Made by a program: the position numbers and the translations under genes. The notes below the pieces were generated by a model. The model was not told where the DNA came from. It made no database searches and saw only the letters and a program-made list of their open reading frames with translations. This document shows, piece after piece, positions 9,444-19,715 of a DNA stretch of 64,000 nt. The DNA is from Cryptomeria japonica (Eukaryota > Streptophyta > Pinopsida > Cupressales > Cupressaceae). The first letter of the stretch is position 1, and each line of letters begins with the position of its first letter. Location of the stretch: positions 142,811,976 to 142,875,975 of the forward strand of contig NC_081413.1 in assembly GCF_030272615.1 (NCBI RefSeq), written 5' to 3'.

Positions 9444-12374
9444 GGATAAAGGAACCATCATTTCATCTCCCACATGAAAAACATGAACACAAACTAATTA
9501 GCACATAGCTCCAAACAACCTCAAATCCAATGTAATGTGAAACCGAACATCCAGAAAGATAACCAAGACCAAAGAGAGAAACATTGCAAATCAAAACCTA
9601 TAGCATGTTCTTCTACATACACCTCTAAATGCCAACCGTGTCAAGTATGATATCCTTCATAAAACCCCAAATGAGAATATCATAACAATACCCAAAACCA
9701 TTGAGTCCCTTGGACCAAACAAACATATATAACATGTAATCAACTTGGATGTAAGCCTCTCATAATGAAGAAGATCAAACTAATACTATTCCCAATTTCA
9801 AGGGAATATGCCCAATAAACCATCTCCCAAACTCAATATCAATGAATACCAACATAATAACAACTCAAATTCACAAGGAGATAACCAAATCCATACATCT
9901 CTCAAACTTAATCCTCTAGAACTAACCATCTATCTATAGCTCAAGATCCATATCTATGAAAGATAAGCATAAACATAATACACCTAAAATAAATAATAGG
10001 CAATGTCTCTCAAGTAGTAAACCATCAAGTAGACTAAGAGAGGGGAATGATAATGCTCATCCAAGACATCCAAGTCATCATGACTCATCTAAGAACAATC
10101 TCCTCTCAATTTCATACTAGGTGAATTCTCCTCAGTCTTCCTTCTAAAACTGTCAACCATCTCAACACATATCTCTAATCACAAGAGAATATCAGCATCA
10201 CCTATGTATCCATGTATCCATGAGTACCTATAACCAATCAATCCATGACAAAATCTAATGAAACATAGCATCACCATGAAGTAATCAAGAAAATGATCAT
10301 GTACCCAATGCAAATAGAACCACCAAGATCAATTTCAAAGCTCCAACCGCAGAATCAAGAACATAAACATGACAACATGATCTAATCATCTCATCCAAAG
10401 AGATAACAAGTTCCATATGAACATATTAAATAACCATATCATGCCAAAACTGTAAGCTATCCATCAAGACTATATCATGAGATAATATCAACCATCCTAT
10501 CAAGCAAGGATAACATGTCAAATGAAAGCATAAAACCACACCTCAACCAAGGACTCCTTGAGCCCTCAAGATGTCAACATCCTCAAATATCATGAAGATC
10601 ACATACTCCAAGTGAACATAACATGGTATCAGAGAAATGTATCATGTCAAACTCTAAACTAAATATAACATGTAACCATCTCCAATCAACATGAAGATAA
10701 CCATCTCCTACTAATCTATAATAATAGGATCTAAGGCATCCTCCAAACATCTACACACTAAGAAGATCATCCACCATCCCATGGCGAATACACATCATAG
10801 CTATAAGCTCCCACTGAAATGTGATACCAAGCTCTCCATAGCATCATGATAACTAACTCCTAAATGAAGATCATCTAGGTATACACACATACAACTGAAA
10901 TGTCAATAATATCAAGTATACCATGAACTCCATCTCAAGAAGATACCAAACCACCAAATAAACAATCAGGATCAAATCCTACACCGCCACATCAACACTG
11001 TCAAAATCTCCAACTAAAAGTATAGCCAAGATATCCATGACATCATGATAAAACAATCCTCTAACATGAGAATCAACCAAATCCATCTAACAATAAGAAC
11101 TCAATGTGTGCATCATGAGCTCCCAAAAGTCAAAGTAACCATGATCCTCAACCAAGAAGATACATTGCCATAACCAATCAAGAATCCAAATCAAATCATC
11201 ATCAATCAAAGAACCTGTAAATCCAATCATGTCATGCCAAATTCCCTAAACACAAGGAACAACAATGGCATCATGATCACCTCCATGAAATAAGCATCTA
11301 ACTCCCAATGTGTCCAACTTGTCAACATAACATAACCAACAACATAGGTCATCCACCATGATTATAATTGGTAACCACATCTCTACACCTCAACATAAAA
11401 ACAAAATTAGAAAACCATGTGACCAAACGAAGCCACCAATCTAAATATGCATCAACAATGAAAGGTGTATGGGCATAGACAACCCATATCCAAGCCATAA
11501 ATGCAATCCTATAAGTATAGACCACCTATAACACTGCACAACTTGTAGACCCAACAATGCAACATACATATTCAAACCAAAACTGATAACCATGTCAACA
11601 TGAGAGCAATCAAGATACAACATCAAGTGTACAATGACATCAAATCCAAATCTCCAATATGTAACATGTCATAAACTCATAATGTCACCATAGCCAAGAG
11701 AACACATAAACAACTTAGATCAGAATATCAGCAAATAAATCATGTCAAACCTACTCCAAATCTAAACCAAGTATTACACTCTCCAAGATATTTCCATTGA
11801 CCATTCAAAGTCCAAAACCTGACTTTGTATGCTCAAGTTATGACCTCTCAAAGTCATATAGGTAACTCTGACTTCCAGCTAACATTTCACTATCCAAACA
11901 GTAAAATCTGGAAAAACTAATCATATCATAGCATATAATGACCAATATAAGCTCTGTAGAAGAAAATCATCCCTTTAGGATAAATGCAAGTCAAATGAAC
12001 ATGAACTCCAAAAGTTTTTCCAATATGCCATATAAAATCATTTTTCAATTTTTCCCCATACGTCAATAAATAATATTTGCATTTTAAATTAATCCTAGGT
12101 GGGACCCACTAGCTGGGTCCACCCATAATTTTCACCAAGCATATTAAATTCGGCATATAAAATTATCATTGGCAGATTTTTTCAAAGTTTTTTTTTTGTT
12201 TGTTGAAAACACAGGGGTTAACCCATTGTCAGGGTTTCCCCATGGACGTGGGCCACCACCGCCACTGGTATAGAGGTGGTGCCACTGTCAGAAAAGCTGA
12301 CTGTGGGTACCAACAATGGTACCAACCACTGGCGGCACATTGTGTCGCAATAGGGGGTTGGGGAGGTATGGGGT
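9444..12374. other. C/A-rich non-coding interior of L
   Basis: About 2.9 kb whose plus strand is strongly enriched in C and A and is built from recurring words such as CATGA, CATCAA, ACCATCTC and CATGATAAC without a clean period. No frame over about 80 codons carries a recognisable motif. At 12098-12123 there is a near-perfect inverted repeat GGTGGGACCCA...TGGGTCCACC. The last 200 bases are GC-richer and correspond to part of the leader of A. Confidence 0.6.
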
Positions 12375-12379
12375 CTGCG

Positions 12380-12599
12380 TGTTGAAATATGGCAACTGAT
12401 CTGTAAGGTTGATGTACTATTTTTGCTGGATAATAAGAAAGATTGGACGGCTGTGTATGGTGGACGTAACCCATTCTAGGTAAACCACGTTAAATATCTG
12501 TGTTATTTGTGTCCTATTTTTATTTCTTTATCTTTTGTATTTAAATCTGCATATAATTGTTAGTTCATATTTGCTTCGGATCTGCTTGAAACCCTAACA
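12380..12599 (+). repeat. 5' LTR of C1 (internally deleted)
   Basis: 220 bp, TGTTGAAAT...CCTAACA. Relative to the 3' LTR a single 140-bp deletion joins CTGATC to TGTAAGG; bases 16745-16884 of the 3' LTR are missing here. This removes most of U3, so this copy probably lost promoter function. Confidence 0.92.
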
Positions 12600-12601
12600 A
12601 T

Positions 12602-12613
12602 TGGTATCAGAGC
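12602..12613 (+). other. Primer-binding site of C1
   Basis: TGGTATCAGAGC, initiator tRNA-Met type, two bases after the LTR end. Confidence 0.93.
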
Positions 12614-12659
12614 GAGGTTTTATGTAAATTGGCAGGACTTTCAGATTTGAGTGGGAGCA

Positions 12660-13796
12660 ATGGAGCATTCCAAATTCAAGGTCGAAAAGTTTAACGGCCA
12701 GAATTATCAGTTATGGAAAACGTAGATGGAGGATTACCTATATCAAAAGGATTTGTGGCAGCCATTGGAAGGAAAGGCAAAGAAACCGACCACAATATCA
12801 GATGAAGAGTGGGGCATTTTAGATAGAAAGGCACTAGGATCCATTTGATTGTGCCTTGCGTCATCTATAGCATTCAATATAACAGAAGCAAAAATGACTG
12901 TAGATTTGATGGCAACATTGGCTAAGCTGTATGAGAAACCCTCGGCTTCGAATAAGGTATTTCTTATGAAGTGTTTGTTTAATTTGAAAATGAGTGAGGG
13001 TGGATCTGTAGCGGAGCACTTAAATGAATTTAATACAATTACCAGTCAATTGTCTTCGATAAAAATTACCTTTGCAGAAGAGGTTAGGGCTCTCTTGATT
13101 TTATGTTCTTTACCAGAAAGCTGGAATAGCTTAGTTATGGCTGTAAGTAACTCTGTCTCTGGTAAAAATACTTTGGTATTTGATGATATTGTTGGTGTTA
13201 TCCTAAGTGAGGAAATGCGAAGGAAAAGCACAGGTGAGACTCCAACATCATCGGCTAGTGTTTTGAATGTGGAGAATAGAGGAAGATCAAAGGAAAGAGG
13301 AAAAGGCCCTAGGAATGAGAAGTCACGAGGGAAGTCAAAGAAAGGATGCTCTCAATCTAGAGGAAAGAAAGATTGCTAGTACTGCGGAAAGCCTGGTCAT
13401 CTAAAGAAAGACTGTTGGTCTCAGAAAAACAAAGAAGGAGACAAAAATGAAAATGACAGTAAGGAAGCTAATATTGCAAGTAATACTTTACAAGATGCTT
13501 TAATCTTATGTTTGGATAATGTTAATGATTCCTGGGTAATAGATTCCGGGGCTTCATTTCATGCTACACCCAATAGAAAATATTTTCTAGATTATGTTCA
13601 AGGTGATTTTGGACAGGTATATTTGGGTGATGATGAGCCCTGTCAAATTATTGGAAAAGGAAAGATAAAGATCAAGTTGTAGAATAGTAATGACTGGTTT
13701 CTGCAGGAGGTAAGACATGTTCCTAATTTAAGAAGAAATTTAATTTCTGCAGGGCAACTAGGTAGTGAAGGTTGCATAGTTACCTTCTCAGATAGT
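12660..13796 (+). pseudogene. Copia gag and protease of C1, with nonsense codons
   Basis: The frame starts at the ATG at 12660 (MEHSKFKVEKFNG, the usual Copia Gag N-terminus) and is in phase with the pol frame. It is broken by TAG at 12723, TGA at 12846, TAG at 13377 and TAG at 13680. Domains are the UBN2 capsid region (12849-13230, with ALLILCSLPESW), a basic linker, a CCHC knuckle at about 13375-13420 whose second residue is the TAG, and an aspartic protease VIDSGASFHAT near 13528-13563. The TGA falls at a position that is normally Arg in related Gags (CGA to TGA). The TAG inside the knuckle fits a Trp codon. No insertion or deletion disturbs the phase. Confidence 0.88.
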
Positions 13797-15902
13797 ATGT
13801 GGAAGGTCACTAAAGGATCATTAGTAGTAGCTAAAGGTGTGAAGGTAGGCACATTATATCTATGTACTGGTAACACTTACTCTACCTTAGCTGCTACAGA
13901 TAAAGTTACTGCAGAGACAACAACAATAAATGTTGCAAGAACAGATTCGATAATGTGGCACCATAGGCTTGGGCACATGAGTGAGAAAGGGATGAAAATC
14001 CTTCACTCCAAAAATCTATTGCTAGGACTAAAGAAGATTGATTTAGAGTTCTGTGAAAACTGTGTTTATGGTAAACAGAAAAGAGTCAGATTTCTCAAGG
14101 TTGGGAAAGAGAAGAAGAGTGAGAAGTTAGAGCTTGTACATTTAGATGTATGGGGGTCGGCTCAGGTATCATCTCTTGGTGGCTCTTGTTATTATGTTAT
14201 TTTTATTGATGACTCAACCAAAAAAACATGGGTATATTTCCTAAAACAAAAATCAGATGTTTTTGAAACTTTTAAGAAATGGAAATCTTTGGTTGAGAAT
14301 GAGACAGGAAAAAAGTTGAAGTGTCTTAGATCGGATAATGGAGGTGAGTATTGCAGCAAAGCATTTGAAGAATATTGTTCCTTAAATGGGATTCAAAAGC
14401 AGAAGACAGTTCCAGGAACTCCACAGGAAAATGGTGTGTCAGAGAGAATGAATAGGACCATCATGGAACATGCGAAGAGCATGAGATTGCATGCTGGATT
14501 GCCCTTACATTTTTGGGCAGATGTTGTACATACTGCTGTCTATTTGATAAATAGAGGACCTTCAACCCCTTTGGATGGTGGTATTCCAGAGGAGGCATGG
14601 ATTGGTAAAAAGGTAAATTATTCTTTTCTAAAAACTTTTGGTTGCAAAGCTTTTGTCCATATTGATAAAGAAAACAGAACCAAGCTTGATGCTAAATCTC
14701 AGAAATGTACCTTCATTGGATATGGGATAGATGAATATGGCTATCGGTTATGGGATTTTGAAAATAAGAAAATAATTAGAAGTAGAGATGTTATATTCAA
14801 TGAGAAGGTTATGTATAAAGAACAGATGCAGGAAAAGAAGCATGAACAGGACAAACAAGAATATGTGGTGTTGGATGAGATTCCTGAAAATGAAATGCCA
14901 CAGGTACCTGATGCTCAGCAACAACAAATTGTCCCACAAACTCCTGCAATTTTTAGACGTTCTACGAGGACAAGTAGACCCCTTGAAAGATTTTCTCCTT
15001 CTTTGTATTCTATTTTATTAACAGATTCTGGTGAACCAGAAGAATATGAAGAAGCAATGCAGGTGGATGCCAAACAACAGTGGCAGCTAGGCATGAAAGA
15101 GGAGATGGACTCCCTGATGAAAAATAAGACTTGGGACTTAGTTCCTTTACCTATAGAAAAAAGAGCCTTGCCTAACAAATGGGTTTATCGACTGAAGGAG
15201 GAGGAAGGAGGTCAAAAAAGATATAAGGCCAGACTTGTGGTAAAAGGTTTTGCACAAAAAAAGGGTATAGATTATGATGAAATATTTTCTCCAGTTATAA
15301 AAATGACTTCAATTAGAACTATACTTAGTCTTGTGGCTACAGATGATTTACATGTTGAACAATTAGATGTCAAAACAGCTTTTCTCCATGGAGATTTGGA
15401 GGAGGAAATTTACATGTTGCAACCACAGGGATATGAGGTCAAAGGTAAGGAGAACTTGGTGTGCAGGTTGAAGAAAAGTTTGTATGGTCTAAAGCAAGCA
15501 CCCAAACAATGGTATTTAAAATTTGATAGTTTCATGACTGAACACGGTTATCATAGATGTCATTCTAATCATTGTGTATACTTTAAGAGATTTGATAATG
15601 GCAGTTATATTATCCTGTTGCTTTATGTTGATGACATGCTTGTTGCTGGGTCTAACATGCAACATATAAATGATCTTAAACAGAAATTAGCCAGGTCATT
15701 TGCTATGAAGGATTTGGGTGCAGCTAAGCAAATTCTCGGTATGAGGATTACACGGGATAGGAAAAATAGAACCTTAAATTTGTCCCAAAGTGAGTATATA
15801 AAGAAGGTGTTGAAAAGATTTAACATGCAGGATGCAAAAGCAGTTAGTACACCTTTGGCTAGTCATTTCAAATTGACTAAGGAGATGTGTCCAAAGGCAT
15901 AG
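13797..15902 (+). CDS. Copia integrase and reverse transcriptase of C1 (open 701-codon segment)
   Basis: An uninterrupted stretch between nonsense codons. In order: pre-integrase zinc region (MWHHRLGHMSEKGM, near 13950); integrase core with D, D, E catalytic residues in LDVWG (near 14145), RSDNGGEY (near 14330) and the ENGVSER motif (near 14425); a variable linker; then RT with NKWVYRLK, KARLVVKGF, LDVKTAFLHGDLEE, LYGLKQAP and the catalytic YVDDM box (near 15626). Integrase inserts the cDNA, and RT copies the RNA inside the particle. DVKTAFLHGDLEEEIYM and YVDDML resemble the Tnt1/Tork lineage. It ends at TAG (15900-15902), after which the same frame continues into RNase H, so this is a fragment of a longer polyprotein. 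Confidence 0.93.
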   Translation: MWKVTKGSLVVAKGVKVGTLYLCTGNTYSTLAATDKVTAETTTINVARTDSIMWHHRLGHMSEKGMKILHSKNLLLGLKKIDLEFCENCVYGKQKRVRFLKVGKEKKSEKLELVHLDVWGSAQVSSLGGSCYYVIFIDDSTKKTWVYFLKQKSDVFETFKKWKSLVENETGKKLKCLRSDNGGEYCSKAFEEYCSLNGIQKQKTVPGTPQENGVSERMNRTIMEHAKSMRLHAGLPLHFWADVVHTAVYLINRGPSTPLDGGIPEEAWIGKKVNYSFLKTFGCKAFVHIDKENRTKLDAKSQKCTFIGYGIDEYGYRLWDFENKKIIRSRDVIFNEKVMYKEQMQEKKHEQDKQEYVVLDEIPENEMPQVPDAQQQQIVPQTPAIFRRSTRTSRPLERFSPSLYSILLTDSGEPEEYEEAMQVDAKQQWQLGMKEEMDSLMKNKTWDLVPLPIEKRALPNKWVYRLKEEEGGQKRYKARLVVKGFAQKKGIDYDEIFSPVIKMTSIRTILSLVATDDLHVEQLDVKTAFLHGDLEEEIYMLQPQGYEVKGKENLVCRLKKSLYGLKQAPKQWYLKFDSFMTEHGYHRCHSNHCVYFKRFDNGSYIILLLYVDDMLVAGSNMQHINDLKQKLARSFAMKDLGAAKQILGMRITRDRKNRTLNLSQSEYIKKVLKRFNMQDAKAVSTPLASHFKLTKEMCPKA

Positions 15903-15917
15903 GAAGAGGTTAATAAA

Positions 15918-16586
15918 ATGTCTAACATCCTGTATTCATTAGCTATTGGTAGTCTGATGTATGCAATGGTATGCACAAGGCCAGATATTGCACATGTAGT
16001 GGGAGTTGTGAGCAGGTTTATGAGTAATCCGGGTATGGAACATTGGAATGTTGTGAAATGGATTCTTCAGTATTTGAAAGGAACTACTACGAAGGCATTA
16101 TGTTTCAAAGGATCTAATGCTGCTCTAAGTGGATTTGTTGACTCTGATCTGGCGGGTGATATTGATTCACGGAGGAGTACTACAGGGTATGTTTTTACTA
16201 TAGGGGGAACTATAGTCAGTTGGATTTCTAGGCTGCAAAAGGTTGTTGCACTTTCAACCACTGAAGCTGAGTATGTTGCTGCTACCAAAGCCAGCAAAGA
16301 GATGATTTGGTTGCAATGTTTTTTGAAGGAATTGGGTCAGACACAAGAGGATAACCCATTGTATACTGATAGCCAGAGTGCCATTCATCTTGCGAAGAAC
16401 TCTGCTTTTCATTCAAGGATAAAGCACATTCAGCTCAGGTACCACTTCATCCGGACTATTTTGGAGGAGGGTCAGTTACGGCTTGAGAAGATTCACACAA
16501 GTGAGAATCCTGCCGATATGTTCACAAAGGCAGTTCCACAACGGAAGCTGATTTCTTCATCAGTTTCTGTTGGTCTTCTTGATTAA
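15918..16586 (+). CDS. Copia RT connection and RNase H of C1
   Basis: The same frame as the upstream pol, separated only by one TAG. It shows LMYAMVCTRPDIAHVVG, the DSDLAGD and STTGYVF boxes, SWISRLQKVVALSTTEAEY with the Asp and Glu of the RNase H fold, YTDSQSAIHLAKN, and the C-terminal ADMFTKAVP. RNase H degrades the RNA template and frees the PPT primer. The true stop is TAA after LLD. The 3' LTR follows about 135 bp later. Nothing marks it as independently translated: the ATG at 15918 is simply the first after the TAG. Confidence 0.92.
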   Translation: MSNILYSLAIGSLMYAMVCTRPDIAHVVGVVSRFMSNPGMEHWNVVKWILQYLKGTTTKALCFKGSNAALSGFVDSDLAGDIDSRRSTTGYVFTIGGTIVSWISRLQKVVALSTTEAEYVAATKASKEMIWLQCFLKELGQTQEDNPLYTDSQSAIHLAKNSAFHSRIKHIQLRYHFIRTILEEGQLRLEKIHTSENPADMFTKAVPQRKLISSSVSVGLLD

Positions 16587-16665
16587 TAATTGTGGAATTT
16601 ATACCAGTCAAGTCCTAGTGTTTTATCCAGCGGATGTTGCATGTACAGTGGTGTCATGTAGTATT

Positions 16666-16726
16666 AGTCTCCAAGTGGGAGATTGTTCGGTGTGGAGCCT
16701 GATCAGTCTCCAAGTGGGAGATTGTT
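16666..16726 (+). other. Duplicated polypurine tract of C1
   Basis: AGTCTCCAAGTGGGAGAT occurs twice, 39 bp apart (16666 and 16705). The second copy precedes the true 3' LTR (TGTTGAAATGTGG at 16723). The first is followed by TGTTCGGTGTGGAGCCTGAT, a diverged copy of the LTR's first bases. So PPT plus LTR start was tandemly duplicated. Confidence 0.8.
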
Positions 16727-17082
16727 GAAATGTGGCGACTGATCAGCAAAGTACTGTACACTCAGCACGTATCCTTGCCGTTTTTGTTGATGAAAACCGA
16801 CATTGTAATAAAACCCTAAAAAAGGTCGACTTTGTTTGTTTCCCTAAAAACACATGTTATAAGCGGCTGGGATGCTTAAGGCATTGTAAGGTTGATGTAC
16901 TATTTTTGCTGGATAATAAGAAAGATTGGACGGCTGTGTATGGTGGACGTAACCCATTCTGGGTGAACCACATTAAATATCTGTGTTATCTATGTCCTAT
17001 TTTTATTTCTTTATCTTTTGTATTTAAATCTGCATATAATTGTTAGTTCATATTTGCTTTGGATCTGCTTGAAACCCTAACA
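16723..17082 (+). repeat. 3' LTR of C1 (full length, 360 bp)
   Basis: TGTTGAAATG...CCCTAACA, followed by the CTGCG duplication. It retains the 140 bp missing from the 5' LTR. Confidence 0.92.
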
Positions 17083-17087
17083 CTGCG

Positions 17088-17624
17088 AACCCCGCCCCCC
17101 CCTCTATAGAAGTTAAAAAAAAAAAAAAATTCAAATAACTTTTCAAACAAAAAACCCCCGCTCTGCAATTTTTTTAATTTTGGATTTTAAGAAGATTTTT
17201 CTAATTTTTTGATGGGATATATATTTTTTTTATTTTATTTTCAGCAGATTGAGGCAAAATTTGACCATCATTGAGGTGAGATCCAAAATTTTACCTTTTT
17301 TTAACTACAGCCAAAACAGGTCAAATTCTATATTATTTTTCGTCTCCTAGCCAACTTGAATCTACCCATGAGGTCTATTTTATCCCACGGGGTCATATAT
17401 GAAAACTCACCCCTAAAACGCTCATATAAAATCACAACCAAGGAAACCCATTTGACCCAACATTTTGCCAACCCCAAATCTACCAACAACCCATCATAAT
17501 AGTAAACCCAAAATCCTTAGATCTGCAATAAATAACCTAAAAAAACCTCACATCTTTCCTTTTCTAACATTATTTCATGCATTCATGGATCAGCCTAGGG
17601 TTATAACACCATAAAAACCATAAA
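17088..17624 (-). other. Leader of L between PBS and the C1 insertion
   Basis: Contains a C run followed by an A run (17090-17130) and T-rich stretches; no gene seen. The layout matches the leader of A: PBS, A/T-rich zone with homopolymers, then a G/C hairpin. Confidence 0.6.
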
Positions 17625-17636
17625 GCTTTGATATCA
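17625..17636 (-). other. Primer-binding site of L
   Basis: The minus strand reads TGATATCAAAGC, two transitions from TGGTATCAGAGC, two bases from the LTR. Position and similarity support a decayed Met-type PBS. Confidence 0.72.
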
Positions 17637-17638
17637 CT

Positions 17639-18344
17639 TGTAAGAAAACTTGCAGACAACTTTATGACAATTTCCACATATCCCAATATATATTTTAATC
17701 AAATACTCATATAATCCACATGCAAAAAATAGACAACATACCCATGAAAAGTGACAAAAGATATACCTTGGGAAAACTCTCATGAGAGAAAAACCCAGCC
17801 TCCAAAAACATCATCCACCATGTATTATCAGCAATGCAATCATTACAATACAACTATGGAAAGCCTTGGAAAACCAAGTTGTAACCAAGCTCCCCATGTG
17901 ACCCAACATGAATCCACACAACCCATGCCATGGTTTCTCCTTCACAAATTCTAACCTAGCTAATCCAAACAACTACCCTTGTGGTGCTTTTACAGACATA
18001 AGATCCCATAAAACCACCAAGTGGTATTACATCAAAACCATGTGTTAAAAAAACCATGTGGTAAATATCCCCACCTACCCTCAATTGCTATTGGATACTT
18101 TATTTGATTTATTTCCCCAATAATAATATTAACAATAAAATATAATATACAATGTAACAACTCATCAAGTGGTCTCCAAGAATATCCCCCAAGGAATCTC
18201 TACATGTTGCAGGTCCATCTAGGTGCTCCTAGGTGCAACAATAATAATAAAATAATACATTACATGTCCATGGGAATTACATAATAAATAAAATATTACA
18301 ATTAAACATTATTATGCAAGGTGTACAAAACCTATTTTCCAACA
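17639..18344 (-). repeat. 5' LTR of element L
   Basis: 706 bp, TGTAAG...TCCAACA on the plus strand, homologous to 4645-5352 over its whole length. Followed by CCTCC (18345-18349). Confidence 0.87.
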
Positions 18345-18960
18345 CCTCCTCACACATTCAAGGCATCTTGGGAGCCATCATTTGTAGAATTTATTTTCAC
18401 TTCTTCTGAAAGAAGTATGACAATTAAGTTGTCCATCTTTGGTTGTATATTACCATTTCTAATTGTAAAAATTAGATTTTCCCAAGATTTAAGAAAAGAG
18501 AAAATAAACAAGATACATTTATCTTCATCTTGTAATTTAACATCTATTAATGCAAATATAATTATAATCAGATTAAAAAGAATTCAAATGATCAAGTATA
18601 GATTCACCGTCTTTCATTTTCAAAGAATATAACCTCCTCTTGAGATATAACTTAGGAGAAAAACTTTGATATTGATAAATGTCACCCATCCTCTTCTACA
18701 ACTTGTATGCAGAGTCTTCTTCCAAGACATTCAAGAGGGCATAATAGGTAAAAAAAAACTAAATGGTTTATCATGCCTTCTTTTCCAATTTCTCCCAAGC
18801 ATCATTCATCATAGTATATTCATCTTGTTTTTTTTCATATGAAGATGGAAAGCACTAATCTCTTTCTCTCAAAAGATCTTCCATCTTCAACATCCACATC
18901 TTGTAGATAGTGTCATAGAATTTCTCAATATTTATGCAAGAAGTAGAAGTCGTGGCTTTC
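18345..18960 (-). pseudogene. Decayed Copia gag (element C0, upstream part)
   Basis: Minus-strand translation shows the UBN2 Gag signature in broken frames: an N-terminal KMWMLKMEDLL (near 18890), LEEDSAYKL (about 18700-18725) and LKRRLYSLKMKDGESILDHL (about 18570-18630). Several stops and shifts are present. The downstream end is cut exactly at the CCTCC duplication of L, and the zinc-knuckle/protease half continues at 4639. This pairing shows that L landed inside a pre-existing Copia gag gene. Confidence 0.82.
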
Positions 18961-19081
18961 AATCCTTTTTCCAAATATTCAAAACCACACAACAAAAACT
19001 CCCACTAAAACAAAAATCCTTCAATGCTTAAAGAGAAATGTGTCCCCCTCTCCCCTCTCTATTGGATATTGCTGAGAAGTT

Positions 19082-19715
19082 TGTTGGAATGATGTGTTGT
19101 CATTTATGTCAACATATTCCTGTGTTCCAATGTTAGAGTCAGATTGGATGAGTTGGTTTAGTCAATGTGTTGTAGATGAGTTGTTGTGGATTAAAGGGTT
19201 TTGAGATAAGTATCTCTAGTTGATTCAATGAATCTTTGAATTGTCTGCATGTTGATTTGACCGAGTTATGAGATTTGGTATTATGATTGTTTTCAGTTGT
19301 TCGTGTTATTCAGTATTTTGGATTTTGCTCTAGAATTGCAATATCTTGGTTTTCAATTTTGGTTAAGTGTTTGGGACGTTCATATGTGTCCTCAATCCAG
19401 ATAGTTCATGATTTGGAGGTCCACAAGTGAATCTTTTAGTTTGGCAGTTAGTATAGTTGGTGTTCTTGAGGTTTAGTATAATGATGATGAAGATTCTAGT
19501 AAGTGGTGATGTTGTGGTTGTAGTTGTGGTAATTCATGTTTCTTGTGGATATTTCTAGATCATGTTCTATCTATGTTGATGGTCTTCTTTGATCGTTGTG
19601 TGCGTTGTTAATCATTTTCTTGATCCAGCGATGTTTTTTGTGTTATGCGACATTCATGATGATTTTAGTGTGTTGCAAATATTCGAGGCATAATTTTTTG
19701 AGGTGTTTCTTGTGT
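19082..19715 (+). mobile_element. Probable LTR fragment S2
   Basis: Begins TGTTGGAATGATGTG and TTGTCATTTATGTCAAC, resembling the start of C3's LTR (46285). The expected 3' boxes are absent before E1 begins, so it seems truncated. No coding potential. Confidence 0.4.

Larger units (their letters stand above)
12380..17082 (+). mobile_element. Complete Ty1/Copia element C1 (Tnt1/Tork-like), recently nested in L
   Basis: Exact 5-bp duplication CTGCG (12375-12379 and 17083-17087), TG...CA LTRs, Met-type PBS, PPT, and gag-protease-integrase-RT-RNase H in one frame from 12660 to 16586. The 5' LTR (220 bp) lacks 140 bp present in the 3' LTR (360 bp). The shared 220 bp differ at 8 sites by my count, all transitions. 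Five nonsense codons inactivate the polyprotein, but there is no frameshift. Confidence 0.93.
4645..18344 (-). mobile_element. LARD-like non-coding LTR retrotransposon L, with nested insertions
   Basis: Two similar LTRs (4645-5352 and 17639-18344), a PPT beside the first, a Met-type PBS beside the second and the CCTCC duplication define one minus-strand element. Three insertions lie inside it: solo LTR S1 (with a hAT-like element), solo LTR S4 and Copia C1. Without them the interior is about 4.2 kb. I find no gag, protease, integrase, RT or RNase H motif in it on either strand, including next to the PPT where RNase H normally ends. Large Retrotransposon Derivatives have this layout and depend on other elements' enzymes. 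Extreme decay of a former Copia interior is the alternative. Confidence 0.8.

Noticed and set aside
12200-12474. Small frames next to C1
   Set aside because: They cross the L leader and the LTR boundary of C1, with no domain.
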